In this document: positions 8,357-17,715 of the stretch, piece by piece
Layout: every line of letters starts with the position of its first letter
How positions within the stretch are numbered: position 1 is the first letter of the stretch
Source of the DNA: Terriglobia bacterium
Lineage (GTDB): Bacteria; Acidobacteriota; Terriglobia; Terriglobales; Acidobacteriaceae
Direction: 5' to 3'
Length of the DNA stretch: 64,000 nt
Assembly (NCBI GenBank): GCA_032252755.1
Contig: JAVUPY010000025.1
Coordinates: forward strand, 244,876 to 308,875
Translations under genes and position numbers: made by a program
Notes under the pieces: model-generated
The model's database searches: none
The model's input: the letters and a program-made list of their open reading frames with translations, nothing else
Told to the model about the DNA's origin: nothing

Positions 8357-11300
8357 TCAGCGTTGAACCGTAACCGTCAGTACCTTGCTGTCGGTATTGG
8401 TTCCCGCGGTGCCGGTTATGGTGAACTTGTAGACCTTGGAACTCGGGGTTGGAGGTGGAATGGGTGTGGTGCCTCCGGTCGATCCGCCACCACCACAAGA
8501 GATCATTCCAATGGCGAGCACGCATACGATCATGAGAATTGCACTTGCCCGTTGCTTGCGGCCACCGAAACAAAGTCCCGCCAGTACGCAAGCGAAAAGA
8601 AATGGCATTGTGAAGGGTAGCTTGCGATCGGCGGAAGCCGACAATGCTGGAACGGTGAAGGTTACATTCGTCGAGTTGGCCGAGCTTCCACTGAGACTCA
8701 ATGTGCTCGGACTAACTGAACAAGTCGCTGCCGACGAATCCGGTGTGCAAGTGAGATTGACGGTCTGAGGGCTACTGATATTGTTGTAGGCCCAGACCGC
8801 GAGTGTTCCACTCCCGCCGTTCGCTCCCGGCGTATAAGAATCGTACTGCAACTGTATTGAAAGTTGGCCTTCGACTTGGACGGGAAAGGTGTTCGATACC
8901 GGCGCATAGTGATCATCGCCGCTGTATTGGACAGTTATGTTGTGGGTCCCTGCGGCCGTAAAACTATACGGGACCACGGCGATCATGTACCCGGCCAGGT
9001 TCTGCACAGTCGGCGTTCCTGTAACCGTAGTGTCTCCATCCTTGAATGTGACTGTGCCCGTCATTGCCGGCCCTTGGAACATGGCGCTGGACTGGACCGT
9101 GGCCGCTAGTGTCGATGGTGTGTCGACCACGAAACTAGTTTGGCCGTTCAAGTAGGGAATGTTTGTCGCGAATTTGTCAACGACGGTGAGGCTCAACGAA
9201 TTGGTCGTGGGAGCGTAGATCCCGTCCCCGGAGTAGTTGGCTGCGATCGTGTGTGTTCCTGAAGTGGTAAACGTGTAGTTGAGAGTCGCATAGATGTTGG
9301 TACTGCCGCTGTAACTCACCGTTCCATTCATCGGCTGGCCGTTGTCGGTGAAGGTGACGGTTCCCGTCGGGTAGGGAGTACCATCCGTTGGGATATAAAC
9401 GAGAGTCGTAAGAGTCGTGGCGTAATTGACCAGAGCCGGTGCGAAGGACGATGTCGTTTGCATGTTCGGAGTGAGTTTGTCCGACACCGTCACCGTTCCG
9501 ACCGAACCGGATGCCAGAGCCGCGAAGTAAGTGTCTCCGGAGTAGCTGGCCGTAATGGTGTGCTGTCCGTTCTGCGTGAACGTATAACTCATGCTCGCGG
9601 AGATCTCGTTTGGGTACCGGTTATAAGTCACGGTTCCGCTGAGCAGCACTCCGTTGTCGTAGAAGGAGATGGTCCCGGCAGGACTTTGAGGAAAACTCGA
9701 GCTCGATGAGAGCTGTATCGTCAGGGTTACCGGGATGGCAGGGGTGGCCACGTTCGGCCGAACCGCCGAATAACTGCTGTAGAGTTGCGCCTGAGTCACG
9801 GTGAACGAAACTGGGGCTGCCGCAACGGCAGCATAGTTGGAGTCACCCGAGTATTGCGCCATGAGCGTGTGGCTGCCCACCGACGACGGGGTGTATTGAA
9901 CAGAGTAGGTCACGCCCGCGTAACCCGAACTGCCTCCTGCATTCGGCGAAGAGTACAGGAGCCGAATGTTCGAACTGGCGTCGACGCCATTGTCCAGCCA
10001 CGTAAGCGAGCCTCCAGGGGCCGCACCGTTGCTCGAAGACGTCAAAGCCGCGTTGATCGGGAAACCAGTTCCGTACGTGTAGGGGCCGGCGGACATTACT
10101 GTCGCAGTGAGCGCGGTCGTCGCCTTGTTAATGATGATGTTCGCGTTAGCAGTACTCGCGTTATAGCTGGAGTCTCCCGGATAGTTCGCCACGACGTTGT
10201 ACGTCCCCGGAGTCAGTTGGATCGGCTGATCTTCCGAGTGCCCTTCGTTGTTCAGTGGCCAGTTTCCGCCGTCGAGCGGATTCCCATTGGAGGTCACCGT
10301 GAGTGTTCCAGTCGGACAACTCGCGGTCCCATTCGTGCACTTGCTGGAAACCCCGGTCGTGCTCGAAATCGCTGCCGCGGAATCTCCAACGTCCATGCGC
10401 AGGATGTAAGGCGACCCGTACTCGGCGCTTGTCGCCGTGTAGCTAGTCAAGTTTCCGCTCAGGTCAAACGTAACCAGGTTGACGAACGTTTTGCTGTTCT
10501 CCGGAGCGATGTTGACCGAAACAGCGCTCGAATCGCTTGCCCCCCGCGTGCCGTCGCCCGCGTAGTGCGCGTGTACCGTGTAGCTTCCGCCGGGGAAGAG
10601 CGTCGAACCCCACGTCGCCGCGCCGCTGGTCAGCTTCGATGAATCGATCCCCGAATTGTCCGTTGTACCGTTGTTGCCTATCAGGGACACATCTCCCGTG
10701 GCTGCGCTGGGTGAAACGTTGACCGCAACATTGATCGAGTCGCCGTGATTGGCTTGGACTGTTGTGATCTTGCCATTCAGGGTGAGGTTGGTTGTGCTTG
10801 GAGTGAAAGTCGCCTGTCCGATCTTAGTTATGAGATTCGCTATATTTGGCGAACCCAGACCCGTGGCGCGGTCGTAGCCGGTCGCCGTCATGTACGCCAG
10901 CTTTCCGGAATCGACGAGGACCCCCGTTCCCGTGGTAGCGCTGCAATTCGGAGTTCCACCCTTGCAGGGAACCGTGTTCGCGCCGGTCGCCACGTCGCGA
11001 AACACGCAACTGGTCGACGTGGAACCGGTGCTGCAGGAAGAGCCAGACTGTGCGGCAATCGAATAAAGCAGGTAATTCAAGTTGCCGAGTCTTCTATTCA
11101 GTTTCTGATTCGCCAACGCGACTGCGCCCGCAAACGCAGGGGCGCCCGCCGAGGTTCCGCCGATCGGTACGTAATAGACATATCCCCCGGACGGTGTGCA
11201 TGACTGGTAGCCGTACGGAAGGAGATCCGCTTCACACATCACGTAAAAGCTGTGCGATGCCGAAACGCCACCCTCGGCAAACAAAGATATGTCCGGAACG

Positions 11301-12868
11301 TCACGAACGCCGTCACTGGGAACGCCAATTCCCGTTTGCCAGGCTGGTTTGACCGTGCCGGAACATTTCCCGCCACTTACTTTCGAGCAGTTGCTGGGCC
11401 CACCAGAACCTGCCCAAAGCTGGAGATTCTGGCTGCTTGTGCAGGAACTTGTAGTGGGAGAAGTACCGCCCGCGCAGGAATCGTTCCAGGTTTTCTCTGG
11501 TACGTACGACTTTGCCGAGAGATAGCCGGTACCATTGGTGCTGTTGAAGTAGGTGGTCTGGGTCGTGGCGTCGTTGAAGTCGGTGCCGCCCACGGCGATA
11601 TTGAACGGAGTGGAAGCGAGGCCATTGACTGCGATGCCATTCGACGCGACGGTCTCACTGTTCGGGTCGTCGCAACCGGCAGACCCGTTGTCGCCCGCAG
11701 ATACTGACACGGTGATTCCCTGGGCTGCGGCTTGCTCCCAAAGCGACTGGTGAAACTGATTTCCGGCATTACCAAACGCCGATTCGCAGGCGCCATAGCT
11801 AACGCTCATCACGGGCGCCAGGTTGTGCTGAATTATGTAAAGAGCAGAAAGATCAACCCCGTCGACGGTTGTCGTGGATTCTGAGGCGACAAGGACAATC
11901 GACGCTCCGGGAGCGACCGCGCCGGCCCACTCCACATCCAGCAGAGACTCGGTTTCATCTCCGGGGACGATTCCGGGATCGGGGCCGTTGAGAATCACCG
12001 AAGTGTGATTGTCCGGCGTCATCGGGAGACCGAAGAGGGTGCGGAAATCGGTAACGTCCTGAAGATTGATGTTGGTTCGGCCGACGATCGCGATGGTCTG
12101 CCCGGAACCGTCATTTCCGGCCTGCAGTAGCGACCTCGACCCATAGATCACCGAAAAATCGGCCGGTCCGATCGGGTAATACGGCGGCGTCCCGCCGGTC
12201 GTGATCAGCGGCATTGTTTCCCCGGTCTGAACGTCATGTTTCATGACATTGAACGTGTGCGACTGCGGGCGAAGCCCAAAGTTATTCAGCGAGGCGATAC
12301 CTTTTACGACCGGCGCCAGCGCTGCCGGGATCTGCGGATCATTGGCGTTGGCCCAATGTTCCGCACCACTGATCACGTACTTGCGAATGTCTGTGTGGAA
12401 TACCTGTCGCAGTTGTCCCACCGTGCCACTGAACTCGATAACGTTCTTTCCCGGAGAAACTTCCGTTACCTGGAATCCGTTATTCAGCAGCCAGGTTGTC
12501 ACGCTCTGAATATCACTATCAGCAGGGCCAAACTGCTGCCCGAACTCTTCTGGGGTTAGCCATTTGTGAAAATTAGGGGAGCCGGCAGTCTGCTGCTCAT
12601 CAAGCAACTGCCGTAGCGCCTTTTCCTGCTCATCCGATCGCGACAGCACCAGCAACATTCGGCTTTCCATCATCGAATCCGGCGCAGGTCCCTGATCGAA
12701 TGCGGCACGCGCCAGCGGCGGCGTGTTACCGTGCAGCGTCACCCGCTGATTCGGATCGATTTGTTGAGTAATCCGGGGTGCCGGCCTTTGTGCTGCGGCG
12801 ATCGTTGTCACAATCAGGGAAACGAAAATAACTGCCAATGGCGAGGTGCGGAAAAGGCGGTCCTTCAT
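8357..12868 (-). CDS. Secreted S53 (sedolisin/kumamolisin-type) protease with six Ig-like repeats
   Basis: 1503 residues from ATG 12868, chosen because a signal peptide (AVIFVSLIVTTIAAAQ) follows at once. Residues about 40-200 are the pro-kumamolisin activation domain. The catalytic domain shows Glu307 and Asp311 (ETESLLD), the oxyanion Asp393 (SAGDNGS) and the nucleophile Ser573 (GGTSAGAP). From about 750 there are six Ig-like beta modules, each with a Y-[SPA]-G-D motif (for example IAANYSGDGIY). The C-terminus has hydrophobic segments, then LAIGMISCGGGG and a short beta tail. The enzyme should be an acid-active extracellular endopeptidase. Only the substrate range is unknown. Confidence 0.92.
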   Translation of the reverse strand: MKDRLFRTSPLAVIFVSLIVTTIAAAQRPAPRITQQIDPNQRVTLHGNTPPLARAAFDQGPAPDSMMESRMLLVLSRSDEQEKALRQLLDEQQTAGSPNFHKWLTPEEFGQQFGPADSDIQSVTTWLLNNGFQVTEVSPGKNVIEFSGTVGQLRQVFHTDIRKYVISGAEHWANANDPQIPAALAPVVKGIASLNNFGLRPQSHTFNVMKHDVQTGETMPLITTGGTPPYYPIGPADFSVIYGSRSLLQAGNDGSGQTIAIVGRTNINLQDVTDFRTLFGLPMTPDNHTSVILNGPDPGIVPGDETESLLDVEWAGAVAPGASIVLVASESTTTVDGVDLSALYIIQHNLAPVMSVSYGACESAFGNAGNQFHQSLWEQAAAQGITVSVSAGDNGSAGCDDPNSETVASNGIAVNGLASTPFNIAVGGTDFNDATTQTTYFNSTNGTGYLSAKSYVPEKTWNDSCAGGTSPTTSSCTSSQNLQLWAGSGGPSNCSKVSGGKCSGTVKPAWQTGIGVPSDGVRDVPDISLFAEGGVSASHSFYVMCEADLLPYGYQSCTPSGGYVYYVPIGGTSAGAPAFAGAVALANQKLNRRLGNLNYLLYSIAAQSGSSCSTGSTSTSCVFRDVATGANTVPCKGGTPNCSATTGTGVLVDSGKLAYMTATGYDRATGLGSPNIANLITKIGQATFTPSTTNLTLNGKITTVQANHGDSINVAVNVSPSAATGDVSLIGNNGTTDNSGIDSSKLTSGAATWGSTLFPGGSYTVHAHYAGDGTRGASDSSAVSVNIAPENSKTFVNLVTFDLSGNLTSYTATSAEYGSPYILRMDVGDSAAAISSTTGVSSKCTNGTASCPTGTLTVTSNGNPLDGGNWPLNNEGHSEDQPIQLTPGTYNVVANYPGDSSYNASTANANIIINKATTALTATVMSAGPYTYGTGFPINAALTSSSNGAAPGGSLTWLDNGVDASSNIRLLYSSPNAGGSSGYAGVTYSVQYTPSSVGSHTLMAQYSGDSNYAAVAAAPVSFTVTQAQLYSSYSAVRPNVATPAIPVTLTIQLSSSSSFPQSPAGTISFYDNGVLLSGTVTYNRYPNEISASMSYTFTQNGQHTITASYSGDTYFAALASGSVGTVTVSDKLTPNMQTTSSFAPALVNYATTLTTLVYIPTDGTPYPTGTVTFTDNGQPMNGTVSYSGSTNIYATLNYTFTTSGTHTIAANYSGDGIYAPTTNSLSLTVVDKFATNIPYLNGQTSFVVDTPSTLAATVQSSAMFQGPAMTGTVTFKDGDTTVTGTPTVQNLAGYMIAVVPYSFTAAGTHNITVQYSGDDHYAPVSNTFPVQVEGQLSIQLQYDSYTPGANGGSGTLAVWAYNNISSPQTVNLTCTPDSSAATCSVSPSTLSLSGSSANSTNVTFTVPALSASADRKLPFTMPFLFACVLAGLCFGGRKQRASAILMIVCVLAIGMISCGGGGSTGGTTPIPPPTPSSKVYKFTITGTAGTNTDSKVLTVTVQR

Positions 12869-13000
12869 AGGCCCCCAGTGCTTTACGAATGTTGATGAGG
12901 CACACCAGAGTACCTGAATCTTGAAGAAAAATGGAGAACTGGATTTCACTAGTTCCGAATTCGGAACAGCCCTTGTTTTCCAATAGGTTGAGATTGGGAT

Positions 13001-14047
13001 TTACGGATTCGTAATGATCTCCCCGATGTTTGCTACGGTATTGCCCTTTTTCATCGATGGCACTCCGCAGATGTAAAGGACCTCTCCCGCAGCGGGTGCT
13101 TCGGCGTCATACACCGTGTGTCCGAAATAATCCGTCACATAGCCAATTTTCATCCCCTTGGCCACGTAGGTTCCCCGCTGTACCAGGGGATAGAAAATCC
13201 CAGTCTCCGGGCTTGTTACGGTGTCGACCTTGCCGATCCACACTGGATTCTCCACGGGCGTTGGTGCTCCCGGCAGCATCTTGAGATACCGCATTACGCT
13301 CACCGTACCATTCACAAGTAGATTTACGTCCTTCGCGCGGACCGTCCCCGAATAGCCTGCTTCGACCGCGATTGCCGGCTTGCCACGCGTGTTCGCCGTG
13401 TTGTCGAGATAGCGGGACGCGTTCGGATCCGCGGGCCTCTCACTCCAGACAATGATGTGATCCAGCCCAAACGCCAGCACCATGTCGCGAGTAATCGCGT
13501 CGCGCTTGGTATCCCCTGACTTCGGCCAGTAAGCGTACGGCCGCAGATTCTCGTCGAGGTCGCCGCCGTGATAGTCGATCAGGTAATCGCATTGTTCGAC
13601 CACCTGCTTCGTGATTGCCCATGACACGCGCTCCGTCTGCGTGCCGTTGGGATTGCCCGGGTAGTAGCCATTCATGCTCTTGCCATCCACGGGATTCACA
13701 TGCGGAACCTTCTGCTCAAACGATGGAATGTTGACCAGCGGAAGCACAATTACGGTCCCCGAAATCTGTGCCGGATCGAGCGATTCAATCACCTTTTCCA
13801 GCGCAATAATCGATGCATACTCGGTTCCATGCAGGCCGGAGACGAGCGCAAGCACAGGGCCCGGTTTCGCGCCATGGAACACGGCCACAGGAATAGAGGC
13901 AGCGGGATCGCGACCGGCGGGGACATCAATCGTTCCGAACGCCTTTTGTCCAGGAGCGGCGGTGGCGGTGCCTACCGTGAAGTTCTGTGCGACCGCGAAT
14001 GAAGTTGCGACACAAATGATCAGCACTGCGAAGATATGGGTTTTCAT
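13001..14047 (-). CDS. Secreted succinylglutamate desuccinylase/aspartoacylase-family zinc hydrolase
   Basis: 348 residues. A clear signal peptide (IFAVLIICVATSFAVAQ) precedes an M14-like fold. The zinc ligands are His73 and Glu76 (LHGTE) and His160 (IDYHGGD). Glu228 (AVEAGYSG) is the likely general base. A C-terminal beta domain (about 265-345) contains ETGIFYPLVQRGTYVAKG, as in the AstE/AspA-like group. Cytoplasmic members deacylate N-acyl amino acids; export points to a periplasmic amide or peptide substrate. It is divergent from the carbamoyl-phosphate cluster. Exact substrate unknown. Confidence 0.82.
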   Translation of the reverse strand: MKTHIFAVLIICVATSFAVAQNFTVGTATAAPGQKAFGTIDVPAGRDPAASIPVAVFHGAKPGPVLALVSGLHGTEYASIIALEKVIESLDPAQISGTVIVLPLVNIPSFEQKVPHVNPVDGKSMNGYYPGNPNGTQTERVSWAITKQVVEQCDYLIDYHGGDLDENLRPYAYWPKSGDTKRDAITRDMVLAFGLDHIIVWSERPADPNASRYLDNTANTRGKPAIAVEAGYSGTVRAKDVNLLVNGTVSVMRYLKMLPGAPTPVENPVWIGKVDTVTSPETGIFYPLVQRGTYVAKGMKIGYVTDYFGHTVYDAEAPAAGEVLYICGVPSMKKGNTVANIGEIITNP

Positions 14048-14339
14048 GGCGGCAGGAGTATAAGGCGAGTTCCGCCAGATGTGAACTCGCTTTCAGACAT
14101 CCCCACGATTGTATGCATCGATAAATTGCATATTCACCCCCTCCTCGCGGCCTCTCGCGTGTGATTATGCAGACTCCTGAATGCATATCCATAAATTTCC
14201 ATATCTCAAAGAAATTATTAAACTTAACTAACTCACAACTTCCCGTGACTACCCTCACGGCAGGGCATTTGCCGCCAGCGCAGCATAGATATCAGGAGCG
14301 AGGCGTCTGCTGTGAGTTCGACGCCCACCAGATATCTAT
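14048..14339. promoter_or_regulatory. Divergent AT-rich control region with candidate ArgR-type operator
   Basis: This 292-bp gap separates the secreted hydrolase from the carbamoyl-phosphate cluster. It is much more AT-rich than the flanking genes. TATGCA (14112-14117) and TGCATA (14127-14132) form an inverted repeat. The stretch 14179-14208 (beginning TGAATGCATATCC) resembles the weak AT-rich palindromes bound by ArgR. Both are candidates only; proximity to argF-like targets and an argR gene in the window support them. Confidence 0.35.
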
Positions 14340-15683
14340 ATGAAACGAGTCCTTATCCTCGGCGCCGCCGGCAGAGATTTCCATAACTTCAACGTTGTCT
14401 TCCGTCATAACCCCGAGTTCGAGGTTGTTGCATTTACGGCAACACAGATCCCCGACATTGCGGGACGAAAATATCCGACCGAACTTGCTGGGAAGCTCTA
14501 TCCAAACGGCATTCCCATCCTCGAAGAAAACGATATGGAGAAGATCATCCGCGAGAAAGAAGTCGACGTCTGTGTCTTCTCCTACAGCGACATCAATTAC
14601 ATGACGCTGATGCACCTGGCATCGCGCGTAGTCGCTGCCGGGGCCGACTTCTGGCTGCTCGGCGCGCAGAAGACCCAACTGGCGGCGAAGGTCCCGGTAA
14701 TCTCGGTCTGCGCCGTGCGCACCGGCTGCGGCAAGAGTCCAGTCTCGCGCAAGATCGCGCGCTACCTTCAGGAAATGGGCTGGCATCCGGTGGCTGTCCG
14801 TCACCCGATGCCGTATGGTGATCTCGCCATTCAGCGCGCGCAGCGCTTCGCCAAGCTGAGCGATCTCGACTTCCATAAGTGCACCATCGAAGAGCGGGAA
14901 GAGTACGAGCCGCATATCGTTGAGAACCGCACTATCTACGCTGGCGTCGACTACGAAGACATTCTCCGCCAGGCCGAGCAGGAAGCGGACGTCATTCTGT
15001 GGGACGGCGGCAACAACGATACCTCGTTCTACCGCTCCGACCTCGAAATCGTCGTGGTCGATCCGCATCGCCCCGGACATGAACTCGCTTATTACCCCGG
15101 CGAAGTCAACTTCCGCAGCGCGCAGGTGTTGGTCATCAACAAGGTCGATACCGCAAAGCTCGAGGATATCCAGACAGTTCGCGAGAATATTCGCCGCGTA
15201 AACCCGAATGCCCAGGTTGTTGAAACCGCATGCCGCGTTTCCGTACCGAATCCGGAGATGGTTCGCGGCAAGCGCGTGCTCGTCGTCGAAGACGGTCCGA
15301 CGCTCACGCATGGCGAAATGAAGTATGGCGCGGGAATCGTGGCCGCCCGGCAGTTCGGTGCGCTCGAAATCATCGACCCGCGGCCTTATGCCATCGGCTC
15401 CATCCGCGGAACATACGAGAAGTACACGCACCTCAACGGCCTGCTGCCCGCCATGGGTTATGGCGAGCGCCAGTGCCACGAACTCGAAGAAACCATCAAG
15501 CGCGTGCCATGCGACCTGGTTTTGGTTGCCACTCCGATCGATTTGGCACGCACCATCAAGATCGACAAGCCGAGCCTGCGCGTTGCCTACGAAGCCGAGG
15601 ACCGCGGCGAGCACGGCCTGCGCGATGTGGTTGTGCAGTTCACCAGGAAGCACAAACCAGCTCTGCTGGAGGTCATGAAATAA
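14340..15683 (+). CDS. Cyclic 2,3-diphosphoglycerate synthetase-family GTPase-like protein
   Basis: 447 residues resembling archaeal cyclic 2,3-diphosphoglycerate synthetase along its length. The N-terminus (MKRVLILGAAGRDFHNFN) is a Rossmann-like start. A P-loop follows in the middle (VRTGCGKSPVS), then ILWDGGNNDTSF, VLVINKVD and the conserved ALEIIDPRPYA region. The archaeal enzyme makes a cyclic phosphate anhydride from 2,3-diphosphoglycerate with ATP. In bacteria, members sit beside carbamoyl-phosphate genes, as here, and the true reaction is unknown. The stop is directly followed by the argF start codon (no gap), so the two are one transcript. Family assignment good, function open. Confidence 0.75.
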   Translation: MKRVLILGAAGRDFHNFNVVFRHNPEFEVVAFTATQIPDIAGRKYPTELAGKLYPNGIPILEENDMEKIIREKEVDVCVFSYSDINYMTLMHLASRVVAAGADFWLLGAQKTQLAAKVPVISVCAVRTGCGKSPVSRKIARYLQEMGWHPVAVRHPMPYGDLAIQRAQRFAKLSDLDFHKCTIEEREEYEPHIVENRTIYAGVDYEDILRQAEQEADVILWDGGNNDTSFYRSDLEIVVVDPHRPGHELAYYPGEVNFRSAQVLVINKVDTAKLEDIQTVRENIRRVNPNAQVVETACRVSVPNPEMVRGKRVLVVEDGPTLTHGEMKYGAGIVAARQFGALEIIDPRPYAIGSIRGTYEKYTHLNGLLPAMGYGERQCHELEETIKRVPCDLVLVATPIDLARTIKIDKPSLRVAYEAEDRGEHGLRDVVVQFTRKHKPALLEVMK

Positions 15684-16658
15684 ATGCTGCCAACCGATTT
15701 TTTATCGATCCGTGACTTTACCCCGGAACAAATAAAGAAGTTGCTGGATATTGCCCGGACGATGAAGGCGAACCCGATGGGTTATAGCGCCGCGCTCCGG
15801 GGCAAGACTCTTGCACTTATATTCGAAAAGCCGTCGCTGCGCACCCGCGTGACCTTCGACGTGGGGATTCAGCAACTTGGCGGATTTTCGATTTATCTCT
15901 CACCCGCGGAAATCAATCTGGGCAAGCGCGAGTCCGTCTTCGATGTCGCCAAGAACCTGGAGCGCATGGTGCAGGGCATTATGATTCGCACCTTCGCGCA
16001 CAGCATTGTCGAAGACCTGGCGCAGCACGCAGCCATTCCCGTCATCAACGGGCTCACCGATTACAGCCATCCCTGCCAGGCCATGGCCGATTACCTCACC
16101 ATCTCTGAAGTCAAAGGCGGGGTGAAAGGTAACAAGGTCGCTTTCGTCGGCGATGGTAACAATGTCGCGCATTCGCTGATGTTCACCGGAGCGCAACTCG
16201 GTGCGCACGTATGGGTCGCTACACCGAAAGGCTATGAGCCCGACGCGAAGGCGATCGAGTGGGCGACCAAGCGCGCTGCCCAAACCGGTGGCTCCATCAC
16301 CATCACCAACGAACCTGACGCTGCCGCGCACAATGCCGACGTGATCTACACCGACGTCTGGGCCAGCATGGGTCAGGAATCCGAAGCTGCCAAGCGCCGC
16401 GAAATCTTCCTGCCCTTCCAGGTCAACATGAAGCTGTTCTCCATTGCCAAGCCCGATGCCATCTTCATGCATTGCCTGCCGGCTCATCGAGGAGACGAAG
16501 TCACCGACGATGTCATCGATCATCGGCGCTCGGTCGTCTTCCAGGAAGCCGAGAACCGTTTGCACGTGCAGAAAGCGATCATGTTCGAGTTGATGAAAGA
16601 CGTGCCGATCGGCTACTCGCAGATGATCGCGGAGGAAGACCTGGTAGCAGCGAAGTAA
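15684..16658 (+). CDS. argF: Ornithine carbamoyltransferase
   Basis: 324 residues. The carbamoyl-phosphate loop SLRTR (in FEKPSLRTRVTF), the HPCQAMADYLT motif and the ornithine-site HCLPAHRGDEV identify an ornithine carbamoyltransferase rather than the acetyl- or succinylornithine variants. It makes citrulline and phosphate from ornithine and carbamoyl phosphate, or runs in reverse during arginine catabolism. With carbamate kinase next door and no arginine deiminase in sight, either direction is possible. Start ATG abuts the previous stop. Confidence 0.93.
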   Translation: MLPTDFLSIRDFTPEQIKKLLDIARTMKANPMGYSAALRGKTLALIFEKPSLRTRVTFDVGIQQLGGFSIYLSPAEINLGKRESVFDVAKNLERMVQGIMIRTFAHSIVEDLAQHAAIPVINGLTDYSHPCQAMADYLTISEVKGGVKGNKVAFVGDGNNVAHSLMFTGAQLGAHVWVATPKGYEPDAKAIEWATKRAAQTGGSITITNEPDAAAHNADVIYTDVWASMGQESEAAKRREIFLPFQVNMKLFSIAKPDAIFMHCLPAHRGDEVTDDVIDHRRSVVFQEAENRLHVQKAIMFELMKDVPIGYSQMIAEEDLVAAK

Positions 16659-16668
16659 CAACCTTGTG

Positions 16669-16700
16669 CCCCACCCTTATCGCGCAGCGATAGGGTGGGG
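16669..16700 (+). terminator. GC-rich hairpin between argF and the carbamate kinase gene
   Basis: CCCCACCCTTATCGC (16669-16683) pairs with GCGATAGGGTGGGG (16687-16700), loop GCA, one bulged T. It is followed by TAGTTCTCTC. The U-tract is weak, so it may be an intra-operon attenuator or mRNA stabiliser rather than a full stop. Confidence 0.55.
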
Positions 16701-16719
16701 TAGTTCTCTCGGAAGTCTC

Positions 16720-17715
16720 ATGTCCAAGACGATGCTCATCGCGGTTGGCGGCAACTCCCTGATTCGCGCAGGCCAAAAGGGAACCGTCGCCGAGCAGTTG
16801 GCCAATACCCGGCGGACCGCCGAAGCCATAGTCGGCCTCATCCGCGACGGGTATCGCCTTGTGATCACTCACGGCAATGGCCCCCAGGTCGGGGCCGCAC
16901 TCTTGCGTTCGGAGCGCGCATCCGACCAGGTGCCGGGCCACACTCTTGACGTTTGCGACGCCGACACCCAGGGCGAGATCGGCTATCTACTCGCGCAGTC
17001 GCTCCGCAATGAACTCCATCGCGCCGGCATGCGCGTACCAGTCGTGGCCATCATGACGCAATGCGTTGTTGCCGCCGACGATCCCGCAATGGAGCATCCC
17101 ACCAAGCCTATAGGCCCCTTTTACTCGAAGAAGGACGCCGAGGAACGTCGCAGGGCTCACGGTTGGGCGATCGTCGAAGATGCGGCTCGAGGATATCGCC
17201 GCGTCGTCCCTTCTCCGGATCCCATCGAGATCGTCGAACTCGAAGTCATTCGCGATCTTGTCGAAGCCGGAGCGCTCGTCGTCGCCTGCGGCGGTGGTGG
17301 CATTCCGGTCGTTCGCGATCCCGACGGAATGCTGCGTGGAGTCGAAGCAGTCATCGACAAAGACCGCGCCTCGGCGTTGCTTGCATCCAAACTCGGCGTT
17401 GACCTGTTCGCAATTTCGACCGACACCGATTATGTCTACCTCGATTACAAGAAGGCAACGCAGCGAGCGCTCACATACGTAACAGCGACGGAAATCGCCG
17501 AGCACTTCAAAAATGGACATTTCCCGGCCGGCAACATGGGCCCCAAGGTTGAATCCGTGCTGCGCTTTCTGAGGAATGGCGGCAAGCGTGCCGTGATTAC
17601 TTCCTTCACGCACATGCTCGAAGCTGTCGCCGGAAGCGCCGGTACTCACATCGTTGCCAACGGGCTCGCGAGCGAGCAGACCAAGCACGAGGAGCAGGTA
17701 TGTCACACACGGTGA
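16720..17715 (+). CDS. arcC: Carbamate kinase
   Basis: 331 residues of the amino-acid kinase fold: AVGGNSLIRAGQKG at the N-terminus, THGNGPQVG, VVACGGGGIPV and the C-terminal GNMGPKVESVLRFL. It interconverts carbamoyl phosphate plus ADP with carbamate plus ATP. The frame extends upstream to 16666 but that part runs through the hairpin; ATG 16720 gives the normal family N-terminus. It overlaps pyrB by 16 bases. Because it shares carbamoyl phosphate with the flanking transcarbamoylases, it could feed them or harvest ATP from them. Confidence 0.93.
   Translation: MSKTMLIAVGGNSLIRAGQKGTVAEQLANTRRTAEAIVGLIRDGYRLVITHGNGPQVGAALLRSERASDQVPGHTLDVCDADTQGEIGYLLAQSLRNELHRAGMRVPVVAIMTQCVVAADDPAMEHPTKPIGPFYSKKDAEERRRAHGWAIVEDAARGYRRVVPSPDPIEIVELEVIRDLVEAGALVVACGGGGIPVVRDPDGMLRGVEAVIDKDRASALLASKLGVDLFAISTDTDYVYLDYKKATQRALTYVTATEIAEHFKNGHFPAGNMGPKVESVLRFLRNGGKRAVITSFTHMLEAVAGSAGTHIVANGLASEQTKHEEQVCHTR

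Noticed and set aside
14292..15653. A 453-codon open frame on the minus strand opposite the cPGS-like gene
   Set aside because: The plus strand has a recognisable full-length protein; the antisense frame shows no family features and arises from GC-rich codon bias.
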